A stretch of DNA of 64,000 bases from an uncultured Clostridia bacterium (GTDB lineage Bacteria; Bacillota; Clostridia; Christensenellales; Aristaeellaceae). Position numbers and translations under genes: made by a program. Below are positions 1 to 8,432 of the stretch, piece after piece. The stretch is from assembly GCA_937894675.1 (NCBI GenBank), contig CALCQO010000024.1, forward strand, positions 62,001 through 126,000, in the 5' to 3' direction. The notes under the pieces were generated by a model. The model worked only from the letters and a program-made list of their open reading frames with translations. It was not told the DNA's origin and searched no databases. The stretch's first letter is position 1, and each line of letters begins with the position of its first letter.

Positions 1-248
1 ATACCCTGTACGATGTCACCGGCGCCCTGTGCGAAAACAACGACAAGTTCGCCGTGGACCGCCTGCTGCCCAAGGTGGAGATGGGGGATATCCTGCTGAT
101 TCACGACGGGGGCGCCCACGGGTTCGCCATGGGCTACCAGTACAACGGCCGCCTGCGCAGCGCCGAGGTGCTCTACCGGCAGGACGGGCAGTACCAGCTG
201 ATCCGCCGGGCCGAGACGCCGGAGGATTATTTCGCCACCCTGCTGTAA
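1..248 (+). CDS. lysA: Diaminopimelate decarboxylase, C-terminal part (truncated by window edge)
   Basis: The frame is open from base 3 to the TAA at 246-248. It encodes the end of a PLP-dependent fold-III decarboxylase, which converts meso-diaminopimelate to lysine in the cytoplasm. The family C-terminal signature is visible: GALCENNDKFAVDR, then GDILLIHDGGAHG and MGYQYNGRLR, including the conserved CEN cysteine and the IHD-GAHG substrate/dimer region. The N-terminal barrel lies outside the window. dapL and dapF lie within 10 kb on the other strand, which fits an LL-DAP aminotransferase lysine route. The call is firm although only about 80 residues are present. Confidence 0.93.
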   Translation, partial: TLYDVTGALCENNDKFAVDRLLPKVEMGDILLIHDGGAHGFAMGYQYNGRLRSAEVLYRQDGQYQLIRRAETPEDYFATLL

Positions 249-279
249 AAACCCAGGCTTTTCCACGCCCTTCCCTTCG

Positions 280-308
280 TTGCCATCGGCTTGACGGCAT
301 GGTATACT
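280..308 (+). promoter_or_regulatory. Sigma-A-type promoter for the 365-4906 operon
   Basis: TTGCCA at 280-285 and TATACT at 303-308 are separated by 17 bp. The -10 is preceded by TGG, giving an extended -10. A 7-bp inverted repeat, ATGGTAT (299-305) and ATACCAT (318-324), brackets the -10 and the likely start site and could be an operator. Confidence 0.6.
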
Positions 309-364
309 GCCTAATGGATACCATCAAAATACCCATCCCCATCCCCAACCGGAAGGAGAATACT

Positions 365-1354
365 ATGCGCTTTCGTGTGCTGACTGCCCTGATTCTGTGC
401 GCCATGCTGGTGTCTGCCCTGGGGGCAGGCGCCGCCGCTACCGACGCCCCCGTGGAAACGGCCGCTGCCGCTTCCCCGGAAACGACAGCCGCACCCGAGG
501 CTGCCCCGGCAGCCACCCCGGCAGCCACCCCCGGTTTGCTATCGCCCCTGGTGGCGCGCAAGCTGCCGCTGCTGGGCGGCGGTCCGGCTTTTGACCCGGC
601 CAATTTTACCGATAAAATGCACTACGAGGATGACAGCATCCGCGTATCCATCGAAACCACCAAAGCTTTTGAGTCCACCTGCTTTGTGGTGAAGGTGGAA
701 ATCGGCGACGCTTCCCAGATGCGCACCGAAACCGCCGCCCAGAGCTGGAAATACCGCCGGGCTATGCCGGGGGACAAATTGTCCGCCCGGGTGAACGCGG
801 TGGTGGCCATCAACGGCGACTACTACAGCTACATCGGCGGGGGCTACATGTACCGCGGGGGGGAATTGTACCGCGAGCGGCCCGATCCCCTTCGGGACAT
901 CCTGTTCATCGACGAGGCGGGGGATTTCCACATCGTGTCCCTAGCCACCATGGAGGCCATCGCCCCCGTGCTGGAAAAGAAAATCATCGATTCCTTCAAC
1001 TTTGGCCCCGGCCTCATCATCAATGGGGAAAAGGGCACCAACATGCGGGAATACAACAACGGCTTTGACAAGCTGCGCCAGCGCGTGGCCATCGGCCAGG
1101 CCGGGCACCTGACATACTACCTGTTTGTTACCGAGGGGCGCTCCGACGGCTCCCGGGGGATGACCATGACCGAGTTCCAGGAGTTTGTCAGCGGCTACCC
1201 CGTCATCAACTGCTACAACCTGGACGGTGGCAACTCCGCCCATCTGCTGGTGAACCACGAGCGCATCAACGCCGTGGGCTTCCGGGATGTGCGGGACATC
1301 AACGACATCATCTACTTTGTCAGCACGGAAGGATACGAGGATGCCGGACATTGA
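365..1354 (+). CDS. Secreted phosphodiester glycosidase (NAGPA-domain) family protein
   Basis: A 329-residue protein with a signal peptide (residues 1 to about 25) and then a low-complexity Ala/Pro/Thr linker to about residue 60. The NAGPA-like catalytic domain follows: VVAINGDYYSY, GPGLIINGEKG and YNLDGGNSAHLL match the conserved blocks of the GlcNAc-1-phosphodiester alpha-N-acetylglucosaminidase family. Bacterial members are thought to cleave sugar phosphodiesters outside the cell; the substrate here is unknown. The ATG at 365 follows GGAAGGAG and begins the signal peptide, so the longer upstream reading frame is not used. It is the first gene of a tightly overlapping operon and overlaps the next gene by 14 nt. 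Confidence 0.85.
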   Translation: MRFRVLTALILCAMLVSALGAGAAATDAPVETAAAASPETTAAPEAAPAATPAATPGLLSPLVARKLPLLGGGPAFDPANFTDKMHYEDDSIRVSIETTKAFESTCFVVKVEIGDASQMRTETAAQSWKYRRAMPGDKLSARVNAVVAINGDYYSYIGGGYMYRGGELYRERPDPLRDILFIDEAGDFHIVSLATMEAIAPVLEKKIIDSFNFGPGLIINGEKGTNMREYNNGFDKLRQRVAIGQAGHLTYYLFVTEGRSDGSRGMTMTEFQEFVSGYPVINCYNLDGGNSAHLLVNHERINAVGFRDVRDINDIIYFVSTEGYEDAGH

Positions 1355-2285
1355 GCTCTTCTTCTCCACCCCCCATCCGGACTATTACCTGATTGCCCTG
1401 GGCGTCAGCGCGCTGCTGTGCGCCCTGTGGTTTGTGCGCCGGGCGGCTAAAAAGGGCGTGTCCCTCGCCGCCTCCCTGACAGCCCTTGGGCTGGGCGCGC
1501 TGCTGGGCGCTTTGGCGGCGCGGGCCCTCTACCTATTGGTAGAGGTGGGGGACACCCAGCTGATGGCGGAAATGTTCTTCGTCCCCGAGGACGTGCGGGA
1601 GTTTGGCTTTGCCGGCGCGCTGCTGGGCATGCTGCTGGGCGGCTGCCTGGCGGAAAAAATGTTCAAGGCAAAGGGGCTGCTCAATGCCCTGGCCGCTCCG
1701 GGGCTCATGATGATTGCCCTTGCGCGCCTGGCGGAGTGCTTTGTGCCCTTTGGCAGCGGCAAGTACATGGAGGCCGGCGCCCTGCAGTTTTTCCCCCTGT
1801 CCATGCCCGACGGCTATGGGGAGTGGATGCTCTCCGTCTGGCTGCTGGAAGCGCTGTGGGCGCTGGGCAGCCTTTTCTACCTGCTGAAGCGTAAAAACGC
1901 GCCCTCCCCGGCAGACATGCTGCTGGCCCTTACCCTGTACCACGGGGGGCAGATTTATCTGGAAAGCCTGCGGGCGGAGTCCCTCAGCTATGGTTTTATC
2001 CGGGTGTCCCAGCTGCTGGCGGCGGTTATGCTCTTCTTGGTGCTGCTGCGCTGCGCGGGGCAGCTGCGGGAGCGCAAGAATGATTTGGGCAAGCGCATAG
2101 GCATGTACCTGGTGTGCGTGGCGCTCTACATCGCGGCGGAGTTTGCCCTGGACAGGCTGACCTGGCCGGACATTATTGTGCGCCTGTTGATGGTGCCGCT
2201 TACCCTGTTTGTTCTCTGGACGGTGCTGGGCGCTGTGTTCGCTGTGGAAAAACAGCGGCTGGCGTCTGGAAAGGAGGAATCATGA
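1341..2285 (+). CDS. Prolipoprotein diacylglyceryl transferase (Lgt)-like multipass membrane protein
   Basis: A 314-residue protein with about seven or eight hydrophobic segments. The pattern recalls Lgt: a glycine-rich helix (FAGALLGMLLGG), then LARLAECFVPFGSGKY in place of the Lgt GR-GCF-G signature, and a late QIYLESLR block where Lgt has its conserved arginines. The usual GR and GCF residues are altered, so it may be a paralogue that transfers a different lipid or has lost activity rather than the housekeeping Lgt. The ATG at 1341 lies inside the end of the preceding gene, and the stop overlaps the next start, so translation is probably coupled. Family membership is likely; catalytic function is uncertain. 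Confidence 0.65.
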   Translation: MPDIELFFSTPHPDYYLIALGVSALLCALWFVRRAAKKGVSLAASLTALGLGALLGALAARALYLLVEVGDTQLMAEMFFVPEDVREFGFAGALLGMLLGGCLAEKMFKAKGLLNALAAPGLMMIALARLAECFVPFGSGKYMEAGALQFFPLSMPDGYGEWMLSVWLLEALWALGSLFYLLKRKNAPSPADMLLALTLYHGGQIYLESLRAESLSYGFIRVSQLLAAVMLFLVLLRCAGQLRERKNDLGKRIGMYLVCVALYIAAEFALDRLTWPDIIVRLLMVPLTLFVLWTVLGAVFAVEKQRLASGKEES

Positions 2286-3181
2286 AGTTTCAACCCGCGA
2301 GGCTGTTCGCCCTTCTGCTGGCGCTGACGCTGCTCTTTCCCGCTGCCCTGGCCGCCCCGGCGGAAACCGCCTACTACGGCGTGCCCCTGCAGGAGGGGGT
2401 TACCTTTGTGGATTTTACGGGCATAACCGACATTGATCCCGCCCAGGTGCGGGACATGCTGGCCAAGTACCCCACCATCACCAAGATTGACATGTACGAA
2501 GCCAAGCTGTCCACCCAGGACATGCTCTCTTTGTTTGAGGAGTTCCGCCAGGTGGACTTTGGCTTTACCCTGAAGATTGCCGAGCATACCATCCGCACCG
2601 ATGTGACGGCCTTCTCCACCCTGCATTCCAAGTACGACCCCCGCCACAACACCCAGCAGCTGTCGGCGCTGCGCATGTGCCGGCACCTAAAGGCGCTGGA
2701 CATCGGCCACAACGAGGTGGACAACATCGACTGGCTGGCGGACTTGCCCAACATCCGCATCCTGATTATCGCCCTGAACAAGATTACCGATATTTCGGTG
2801 CTCAGCAACCTGAAGGATTTGGAGTACCTGGAGATGTTCACCAATAAGATTGTGGACATCAGCCCCCTGCTGGCATGTGAAAAGCTGCTGGACTTGAACA
2901 TCGGCTTCAACCGCATCGAGGACATCAGCCCCTTGTATGAAATGAAGCAGCTGGAGCGGCTGTGGATGTACTCCCACCGCTACATCAACCAGGACACTAC
3001 CACCCCGGAAATCCGCCAGGCGCTTAAGGACGCGCTGCCCAACTGCCAGTTCAACTTCCACAACTACCCCACCCTGGCGGGCTGGCGGGAGCATCAGCGC
3101 TACTATGTGCTCTACGAAGTGTTCAAGAAGGGCGTCTGGCTGCCCTGGGATGCCCAGGTGCCCGTCATCAAGCAGAAGTGA
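2282..3181 (+). CDS. Secreted leucine-rich-repeat protein
   Basis: A 299-residue protein with a signal peptide (1 to about 24, ending FPAALA-A). A roughly 110-residue N-terminal region is followed by about four 22-residue leucine-rich repeats of the internalin type, for example LKALDIGHNEVDNIDWLADL and LLDLNIGFNRIEDISPLYEM. The repeats form an extracellular binding surface; the ligand cannot be told from sequence. No LPXTG motif or membrane anchor is seen at the C-terminus. The ATG overlaps the previous stop by 4 nt and follows GGAAAGGAGG. Its place among surface and membrane genes suggests an envelope role. Confidence 0.75.
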   Translation: MKFQPARLFALLLALTLLFPAALAAPAETAYYGVPLQEGVTFVDFTGITDIDPAQVRDMLAKYPTITKIDMYEAKLSTQDMLSLFEEFRQVDFGFTLKIAEHTIRTDVTAFSTLHSKYDPRHNTQQLSALRMCRHLKALDIGHNEVDNIDWLADLPNIRILIIALNKITDISVLSNLKDLEYLEMFTNKIVDISPLLACEKLLDLNIGFNRIEDISPLYEMKQLERLWMYSHRYINQDTTTPEIRQALKDALPNCQFNFHNYPTLAGWREHQRYYVLYEVFKKGVWLPWDAQVPVIKQK

Positions 3182-3189
3182 GGGACAAC

Positions 3190-3747
3190 ATGCCGCAGGA
3201 TTCTTTTATGGACCGTTTCGAGGCCGCCGGCGTCATCCGCCGGGGGCATTTCATGCGCACCAGCGGCCGGCACACCGATGTGTACGTCCAGTGCGCCCGG
3301 CTGTTTGAGCACTCCCAGCAGGCGGAGGAAGTCTGCCGCACGCTGGCGGAGCGCTTCCGCCAGTCGGGGGCGCAGCTGGTGATGGGCGCCGCCATCGGCG
3401 GCCTGCTGCCCGGCTACGAGGTGGCCCGGGCGCTGGGGCTGCCCTTCATCTACTGCGAGCGTAAGGACGGCGCCATGACGCTGCGCCGGGGCTTTGCCAT
3501 CCCCCCTGGCGCCAAGGTGCTGATTATCGAGGACGAGGTAACCACCGGCGCCAGCGTGCGGGAGATGATGGAAATCGTCCGTGCCCTGGGCGGGGAAACC
3601 GTGGGCGTGGGCTGCCTGGTGGATAAGTCCTTCGGCAAGGTGCCCATTGATGTGCCTTACGAGCATCTGGTGTCCATCCAGGTGCTCAGTCACCGGGAGG
3701 GGCAGTGCCCCCTGTGCGCCCAGGGCTTGGCGCTGGATAGGGTGTAG
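3190..3747 (+). CDS. pyrE: Orotate phosphoribosyltransferase
   Basis: A 185-residue type I phosphoribosyltransferase that joins orotate and PRPP to give orotidine 5-phosphate in pyrimidine synthesis. The PRPP-binding motif VLIIEDEVTTGAS is present, as are GHFMRTSGRHTDVYVQ at the N-terminus and the CERKDGAMTLRRGF hood loop. A GTG at 3178 overlapping the previous stop is possible, but the ATG at 3190 sits behind GAGGGA and gives the usual N-terminus. It is a housekeeping enzyme embedded in an operon of envelope proteins, with no other pyr gene in view. It stops with TAG one base before the next ATG. Confidence 0.92.
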   Translation: MPQDSFMDRFEAAGVIRRGHFMRTSGRHTDVYVQCARLFEHSQQAEEVCRTLAERFRQSGAQLVMGAAIGGLLPGYEVARALGLPFIYCERKDGAMTLRRGFAIPPGAKVLIIEDEVTTGASVREMMEIVRALGGETVGVGCLVDKSFGKVPIDVPYEHLVSIQVLSHREGQCPLCAQGLALDRV

Positions 3748-3748
3748 T

Positions 3749-4906
3749 ATGAGCCAGAAAGAGAAAAAAAGCTGGAAGAATTATCTGCCCGTAATCCTGG
3801 GCATGGTGATGGGGCTGGGCGCCGGTGTGGCGTCGGGCATCCTGTTCGCCGGCGGCATCCAGGCCAGCGACGGCAAAGACCTGGTGGTGGTGCTGTTCAT
3901 GTCCCTGCTGTCAGCCATCGCCGCCTTTTTCCTGCAGGTGTTCTTCCACGAGTCGGGGCATCTGATTTTCGGCCTGCTGACAGGGTACCGCTTTGTTTCG
4001 TTCCGCATCGGCCATCTGATGTTTGTGCGCCAGGACGGGGTGATGAACATCCGCCGCATGTCCATTACGGGCACGGGCGGGCAGTGCCTGATGGCGCCGC
4101 CGGAGCCCTATTCGCCCGCCATGCCCACCCAGCTGTATAACTACGGCGGGGTCATCATGAATGTGCTGGTGGCGCTACTGGCGGGGCTGGAAGCGGCGCG
4201 CGCCAGCGGCGTGTGGCAGATTTTCTGCGTCATGCTGGCGGTGGTCGGGCTGTTTTTCGCGCTGCTCAACGGCGTCCCCATGCAGACCGGCCTGCTGGAT
4301 AACGACGGCAGGAACGCCATGCACCTGCGCAAGGATCAGAAGAACGTGCGCGCCTTCTGGATTCAGCTGAAGGTGAACGAGGAAATGGTCAAGGGCAGGC
4401 GCTTGAAGGACCTGCCCCAGGAATGGTTTGAGGAGATTGCCCCGGTGGACAACATCCTGGTGGGTACCCAGGCCGCCATGCGAGTGGAACGGGAGATGGA
4501 CGCGGGGCGCTACGAGGAAGCCCGGGTATTGGCGGAAGCGCTGCTGAAGAGCGGGCGGGAGATGGGCGGATATCTGACGTTCGTCAATAAGTGCAATCTG
4601 GCGTATTTGTACCTGACCCAGGAAACGCCGGATGTTGCCAGAGCCCGGGGGCTGGTGGATAAGGGGTATTTGAAGGTGCAGCGTCAGATGATGAAACAGC
4701 CCGCGACGCTTCGGACGATGTATGCCTATCGGCTGATTGCTGAGAAGGATCAGATGGGCGCCGAGGAGGCTATGGTGCGCTTTGACCTGCTGGCCAGAAC
4801 CTACCCCATCCAAAGCGAGATTGAGATGGAGCGGGAGCTGCTGGCCAGGGTGGACGCGGCTGCAGAACAGATTAAGACATTGCCATTAAAAACAGGGAAA
4901 GCATAA
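3749..4906 (+). CDS. M50-like (site-2-type) membrane metalloprotease with a C-terminal helical-repeat domain
   Basis: A 385-residue protein. Hydrophobic segments lie at about 11-35 and 45-66 and around 135-185. The zinc-binding HExxH motif appears as HESGH at residues 67-71 inside a membrane segment, as in intramembrane M50 proteases. The distal LDNDG at about 190 could supply the third metal ligand. Residues from about 205 to the end are soluble, alpha-helical and TPR-like. Proteases of this kind cut membrane proteins such as anti-sigma factors, but no partner is evident here. It is the last gene of the operon, and a family-A hairpin element starts 4 nt after its stop. Confidence 0.75.
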   Translation: MSQKEKKSWKNYLPVILGMVMGLGAGVASGILFAGGIQASDGKDLVVVLFMSLLSAIAAFFLQVFFHESGHLIFGLLTGYRFVSFRIGHLMFVRQDGVMNIRRMSITGTGGQCLMAPPEPYSPAMPTQLYNYGGVIMNVLVALLAGLEAARASGVWQIFCVMLAVVGLFFALLNGVPMQTGLLDNDGRNAMHLRKDQKNVRAFWIQLKVNEEMVKGRRLKDLPQEWFEEIAPVDNILVGTQAAMRVEREMDAGRYEEARVLAEALLKSGREMGGYLTFVNKCNLAYLYLTQETPDVARARGLVDKGYLKVQRQMMKQPATLRTMYAYRLIAEKDQMGAEEAMVRFDLLARTYPIQSEIEMERELLARVDAAAEQIKTLPLKTGKA

Positions 4907-4910
4907 ATAC

Positions 4911-5002
4911 TGCGGGTTCCAAGGGGAATCATTCCCCTTGGTGGGTCTGGGCAAAGCCCAGAAGAAAATCGAGAGCAAAACAGCGCAGCGAATTTTGCGG
5001 TT
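4911..5002 (+). repeat. Family-A three-hairpin 3-prime element, copy A1
   Basis: Starts 4 nt after the stop of the upstream gene. Hairpin 1 has arms CCAAGGGGAAT and ATTCCCCTTGG. Hairpin 2 is CTGGGCAAAGCCCAG. Hairpin 3 has arms GCAAAA and TTTTGC around an AGCGCAGCG loop. The same arrangement follows stop codons at 18959, 56610 and, on the minus strand, 28873 and 5890. It lacks the run of T expected of an ordinary terminator. Confidence 0.8.
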
Positions 5003-5033
5003 TATGCGTGTAAGACAATAGGATGAGAAAAAC

Positions 5034-5064
5034 AAAGGGACTGTCCCAAAGAGGCAGTCCCTTT
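5034..5064. terminator. Hairpin between convergent genes
   Basis: Arms AAAGGGACTG and CAGTCCCTTT around a short loop form a stable stem between the plus-strand M50 gene and the minus-strand DMP19 gene. The A and T ends allow it to act in both directions. The rest of 5003-5178 shows nothing recognisable. Confidence 0.55.
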
Positions 5065-5178
5065 AACTTGTCGATTTCATGTGATTTCTCAGAATCAAAA
5101 ACAGACAGCGGATTTTGCGGCGGGACAGAATAAAAGAAGAGAAAAGACGACTTGTTATATTGGCGTATTCAGGACGAA

Positions 5179-5673
5179 TCAAGTATCTGATGCGCCAGGT
5201 TCCGCTTGTTTTAATGGAAAAGCCTCCAGGTGTTTGTTGGCGTATTGCACCATTGCATTTTCGAAGTTCAGGGATTCCCAGAGCTTCTCAAAGGTTTTGT
5301 TAAACGCGTCAAAGGGGTAACGGTTGCATTGATCGATATACACCTGGTGATTATCGCGAGGGAGGCTGTCGAACTCCTCCGGGTTAATCTGGTGCTCAGA
5401 TAAAAAAGCCTCATAGAGATCAGCCATGGGGAACATGCCGATTTCCCGCAGGCTGGCGGACACCCGCGGGATGTAGTCTGAACGGCAGTTCATAAAGAAC
5501 TGGCATAAACCGCCGTTCAAAATTTCCATTTCAAAGATAGCCGCGATGTGCAATGCCTGAGAGGACAGGGGCAGCGCGTCAAACTGGGGGTCGCTGCCTG
5601 GGCCGGTCGTTAAGCCTAAGATTGCGTAGTAAAGGTCTTCGTCGTCACCGGTACCGTAGTTTGTGAAGGGCAT
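5179..5673 (-). CDS. DMP19/DUF4375 family protein
   Basis: A 164-residue soluble protein. The central block AAIFEMEILNGGLCQFFMN matches the E-x-NGG-xxQFF-N core of the DMP19 (DUF4375) family, whose role is not established; the founding DMP19 of Neisseria is a DNA-mimic protein. The chain is moderately acidic. The ATG at 5673 follows AAAGGA at good spacing and is preferred to an ATG 12 codons upstream. It is a single gene with lower GC than its neighbours, downstream of purA and separated from it by a family-A element. Confidence 0.7.
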   Translation of the reverse strand: MPFTNYGTGDDEDLYYAILGLTTGPGSDPQFDALPLSSQALHIAAIFEMEILNGGLCQFFMNCRSDYIPRVSASLREIGMFPMADLYEAFLSEHQINPEEFDSLPRDNHQVYIDQCNRYPFDAFNKTFEKLWESLNFENAMVQYANKHLEAFPLKQAEPGASDT

Positions 5674-5767
5674 GACTTTATCCTTTCTTTCGTACAAGAA
5701 GGGCTGCAACCCGTGATTGCAGCCCTTTGTGGTAATCTTGCGTTGGTTTTCTATCGCCCGCCTGATG

Positions 5768-5890
5768 CCGCAAAAAGGCGCTTCGCTGTTTTTGCTCGCG
5801 TTTTTTTACGCTGCGCGTGGGGCGCACTGTGGGCTGTGGCGGGGGATTTCATCCCCCGCGCCCCCTGACAAGGGATTTCATCCCTTGACC
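5768..5890 (-). repeat. Family-A 3-prime element, copy A5 (reverse orientation)
   Basis: Begins 5 nt after the purA stop and reads in the purA direction. On the minus strand it has hairpins with arms AAGGGAT/ATCCCTT and GGGGGAT/ATCCCCC. It ends with a 29-base stretch identical to the third hairpin of copy A2 at 19028-19056 (begins AGCAAAAACAGCGAAGC, ends TTGCGG). It is longer than the other copies because of an extra hairpin. Confidence 0.75.
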
Positions 5891-5895
5891 CATCC

Positions 5896-7170
5896 TCAGC
5901 GGTAGATGATTTCCTCGCGGCGGGGGCCGTTGGAGAGGATCTTGATGGGCGTCTCAATACGCTTCTCAATAAACTCCACATAGTTGCGGCAGTTTTCCGG
6001 CAGGTCCACATAGCGTTTCACCTGGCTGATGTCTTCCTTCCAGCCGGGCAGCACCTCATACACCGGCACCACCTTCTTCAGCGTGGGCGTGGTGGGGAAG
6101 CGGGTGCTTACCTGGCCGCCCACCTCATACCCGACGCAAACCTTAATCTCATCCATATACGCCAGCACGTCCAGGTTGGTCATGGCGCACTGGGTCGCGC
6201 CCTGCACCATGCAGCCGTAGCGCGTGGCCACCGCGTCAAACCAGCCCACATCCCGGGGGCGGCCCGTCTTGGCGCCGTACTCCCCGGCGTCGCCGCCGCG
6301 CTTGCGCAGTTCCTCCGCTTCCTCGCCCTCCATCTTGGTGGGGAACACCCCCGTGCCCACCGAGCTGGAGTACGCCTTGGTAACGGCGATGACTTCCTGA
6401 ATCGCCCAGGGCGGCACGCCCGCGCCGATGGTGGCATACCCCGCCAGGGGGCTGGAGGAGGTGGTATAGGGGAAGATGCCGTGGTCGGGGTCGCGCAGAG
6501 CGCCCAGCTGGCCTTCCAGCAGGATGCTCTTGCCCGCCTTCACCGCCTCGTGCATCAGCACATTGGTGTCGCACACCATATGCTTGATGGCCTGGCCCAG
6601 GGCGAAGTACTTCTCGGTATACTCGTCCACGTCCAGCAGCGGCTTATGGTACAGATGCTCCATCAGCACATTCTTCTTCACAAAGGAGGCCGTCAGCCGC
6701 TCCCGCAGCATGTCCTTATCCCGAAGATGGCACACCTGCACGCCCACCTTGGCGGCTTTATCGCTGTAAAAAGGCGCGATGCCCGACTTGGTGGAGCCGA
6801 ACTTCCGGTCGCTCAGCCTTTCTTCCTCGTAGGTGTCCAGCAGGATATGGCAGTTCATCAGGATCTGGGCGCGGCTGGATACCTTCAAAATCGGTTCCGG
6901 CACGCCCCGCTTATGCACTTCCTCCAGCTCCTTCAGCAGCGCCTCGATGTCCAGCGCCACCCCCGGGCCGATCACATTCTCCACGCCCTTGTTGCAGATG
7001 CCGCTGGGCAGCAGGTGCAGGGCGAACTTGCCGTACTCGTTGATGATGGTATGTCCCGCGTTGGCGCCGCCCTGAAAGCGGATGACGATGTCGCTGTCCT
7101 TGGCCAGCACGTCCGTTAGCTTGCCCTTGCCCTCGTCTCCCCAGTTGGCACCCACGATTGCGCGAACCAT
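5896..7170 (-). CDS. purA: Adenylosuccinate synthetase
   Basis: A 424-residue enzyme that joins IMP and aspartate using GTP, the first committed step to AMP. The N-terminus MVRAIVGANWGDEGKGK carries the P-loop-like GDEGKGK with its catalytic aspartate. GGANAGHTI provides the catalytic histidine, and late blocks such as VGTGVFPT and TGRPRDVGWFD match IMP and GTP sites. Length is normal. It is the last gene of the minus-strand argS-dapF-dapL-purA run, 23 nt after dapL, so it is probably co-transcribed. It ends at a family-A element. Confidence 0.96.
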   Translation of the reverse strand: MVRAIVGANWGDEGKGKLTDVLAKDSDIVIRFQGGANAGHTIINEYGKFALHLLPSGICNKGVENVIGPGVALDIEALLKELEEVHKRGVPEPILKVSSRAQILMNCHILLDTYEEERLSDRKFGSTKSGIAPFYSDKAAKVGVQVCHLRDKDMLRERLTASFVKKNVLMEHLYHKPLLDVDEYTEKYFALGQAIKHMVCDTNVLMHEAVKAGKSILLEGQLGALRDPDHGIFPYTTSSSPLAGYATIGAGVPPWAIQEVIAVTKAYSSSVGTGVFPTKMEGEEAEELRKRGGDAGEYGAKTGRPRDVGWFDAVATRYGCMVQGATQCAMTNLDVLAYMDEIKVCVGYEVGGQVSTRFPTTPTLKKVVPVYEVLPGWKEDISQVKRYVDLPENCRNYVEFIEKRIETPIKILSNGPRREEIIYR

Positions 7171-7193
7171 AATATCCCCCTCTTATGTTTGTT

Positions 7194-8423
7194 TTACTTG
7201 CTCAGCATGTTCAGAATTCTGCCCGATGCCTGCTGCGCCGTCTCCCGGCTGCCAAAGGCGGTCAGGCGGAAATAGCCTTCCCCGCAGGGGCCGAAGCCCG
7301 CCCCCGGCGTGCCCACCACATGGGCGTTTCGCAGCAGATAATCAAAGAAATCCCAGCTCTTCATATTGTCCGGCGTTTTCATCCAGATGTAGGGGGCGTG
7401 CACCCCGCCGTACACCGTCAGCCCGCCCTGCTTTAGGGCGTCCAGTATCACCCGGGCATTGTCCAGGTAGTATCGGATGGTTTCTTCCGTTTCTTTCCTG
7501 CCCTGCTCGTCATACACCGCGGCGGCGGCCACCTGCACCGGGTAGGACACGCCGTTGTTCTTGCTGCCCGTGCGCCGCTTCCACAGGGCGTTGAGGGAAA
7601 CCTCTTTGCCCGAATTGTCCCTGCCCGTTACCTGGTGGGGCACCACCGTATAGGCGCAGCGCACCCCGGTAAAGCCCGCGGTCTTGGAGAAGGAGCAGCA
7701 CTCGATGGCCACTTCCTTCGCCCCCTCGATCTCGTAGATGGAGCGGGGGATATCCTCATCGGTGATAAATGCCTTGTAGGCCGCGTCGTAGATAATCAGG
7801 GCGTTATTCTCCCTGGCCCAGTCCACAAAGGGCTTCAGCTGCGCCTTGGTCAGCACGGTGCCCGTCGGGTTATTGGGGTAGCACAGGTACAGCACGTCCA
7901 CCTTTTCCTCGGGCAGGGGCGGCACAAAGCCGTTCTCCGCCGTGGAGGGCAGGTAGACCGCGTTGCACCACCGCCCGTTTTCAAAGGTGCCCAGCCGCCC
8001 CGCCATGGCGTTGGAATCCACATACACTGGGTACACCGGGTCGGTGAAGGCGATGCGGCAGTCCTTGTCAAACAGTTCCTGGATGGCGGCGGCGTCCGTT
8101 TTGGCGCCGTCGGAAATAAAAATCTCGCTGTCCTGAAGGGCGATGCCCCGGGCGGCGTAGTCGTTTTTGTTGATGGCATCAATCAGAAAATGGTAGCCCT
8201 CGCCCGGCGGGTAGCCCCGGAAGCCCTCCGCAGTCGCCATGTCCCGGGCGGCGCTGGCAAACTTCTCCGCCACATAGGGGGACAGGGGGCGCGTCACGTC
8301 GCCAATGCCAAGGCGCAGGATGTCCGCCTTCGGGTTTTCCTGCTCAAACGTCTTGATGCGGCTGGCAATCTCCTGGAACAGGTAGCTGCCGGGCAGGGAG
8401 GAAATATGGCTGTTGATTTTCAT
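7194..8423 (-). CDS. dapL: LL-diaminopimelate aminotransferase
   Basis: A 409-residue fold-I PLP aminotransferase that converts tetrahydrodipicolinate directly to LL-diaminopimelate, bypassing succinylated or acetylated intermediates. The PLP lysine lies in SFSKTAGFTGVRCAY, and CYPNNPTGTVL and IYDAAYKAFI are the cofactor-pocket blocks. The N-terminus (LPGSYLFQEIASRI, LRLGIGDVTRP) is typical of DapL rather than other class I/II aminotransferases. It sits 9 nt after dapF, whose enzyme uses its product, and lysA is nearby, so most of the late lysine pathway is clustered here. Confidence 0.95.
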   Translation of the reverse strand: MKINSHISSLPGSYLFQEIASRIKTFEQENPKADILRLGIGDVTRPLSPYVAEKFASAARDMATAEGFRGYPPGEGYHFLIDAINKNDYAARGIALQDSEIFISDGAKTDAAAIQELFDKDCRIAFTDPVYPVYVDSNAMAGRLGTFENGRWCNAVYLPSTAENGFVPPLPEEKVDVLYLCYPNNPTGTVLTKAQLKPFVDWARENNALIIYDAAYKAFITDEDIPRSIYEIEGAKEVAIECCSFSKTAGFTGVRCAYTVVPHQVTGRDNSGKEVSLNALWKRRTGSKNNGVSYPVQVAAAAVYDEQGRKETEETIRYYLDNARVILDALKQGGLTVYGGVHAPYIWMKTPDNMKSWDFFDYLLRNAHVVGTPGAGFGPCGEGYFRLTAFGSRETAQQASGRILNMLSK

Positions 8424-8432
8424 GGCCCCTCC

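Noticed and set aside
29..364. N-terminal extension of the NAGPA gene back to base 29
   Set aside because: It runs through lysA in another frame and the signal peptide starts at 365 behind a good ribosome site.
5081..5320. Small plus-strand frames downstream of the M50 gene
   Set aside because: They overlap the DMP19 gene on the other strand and show no coding character.
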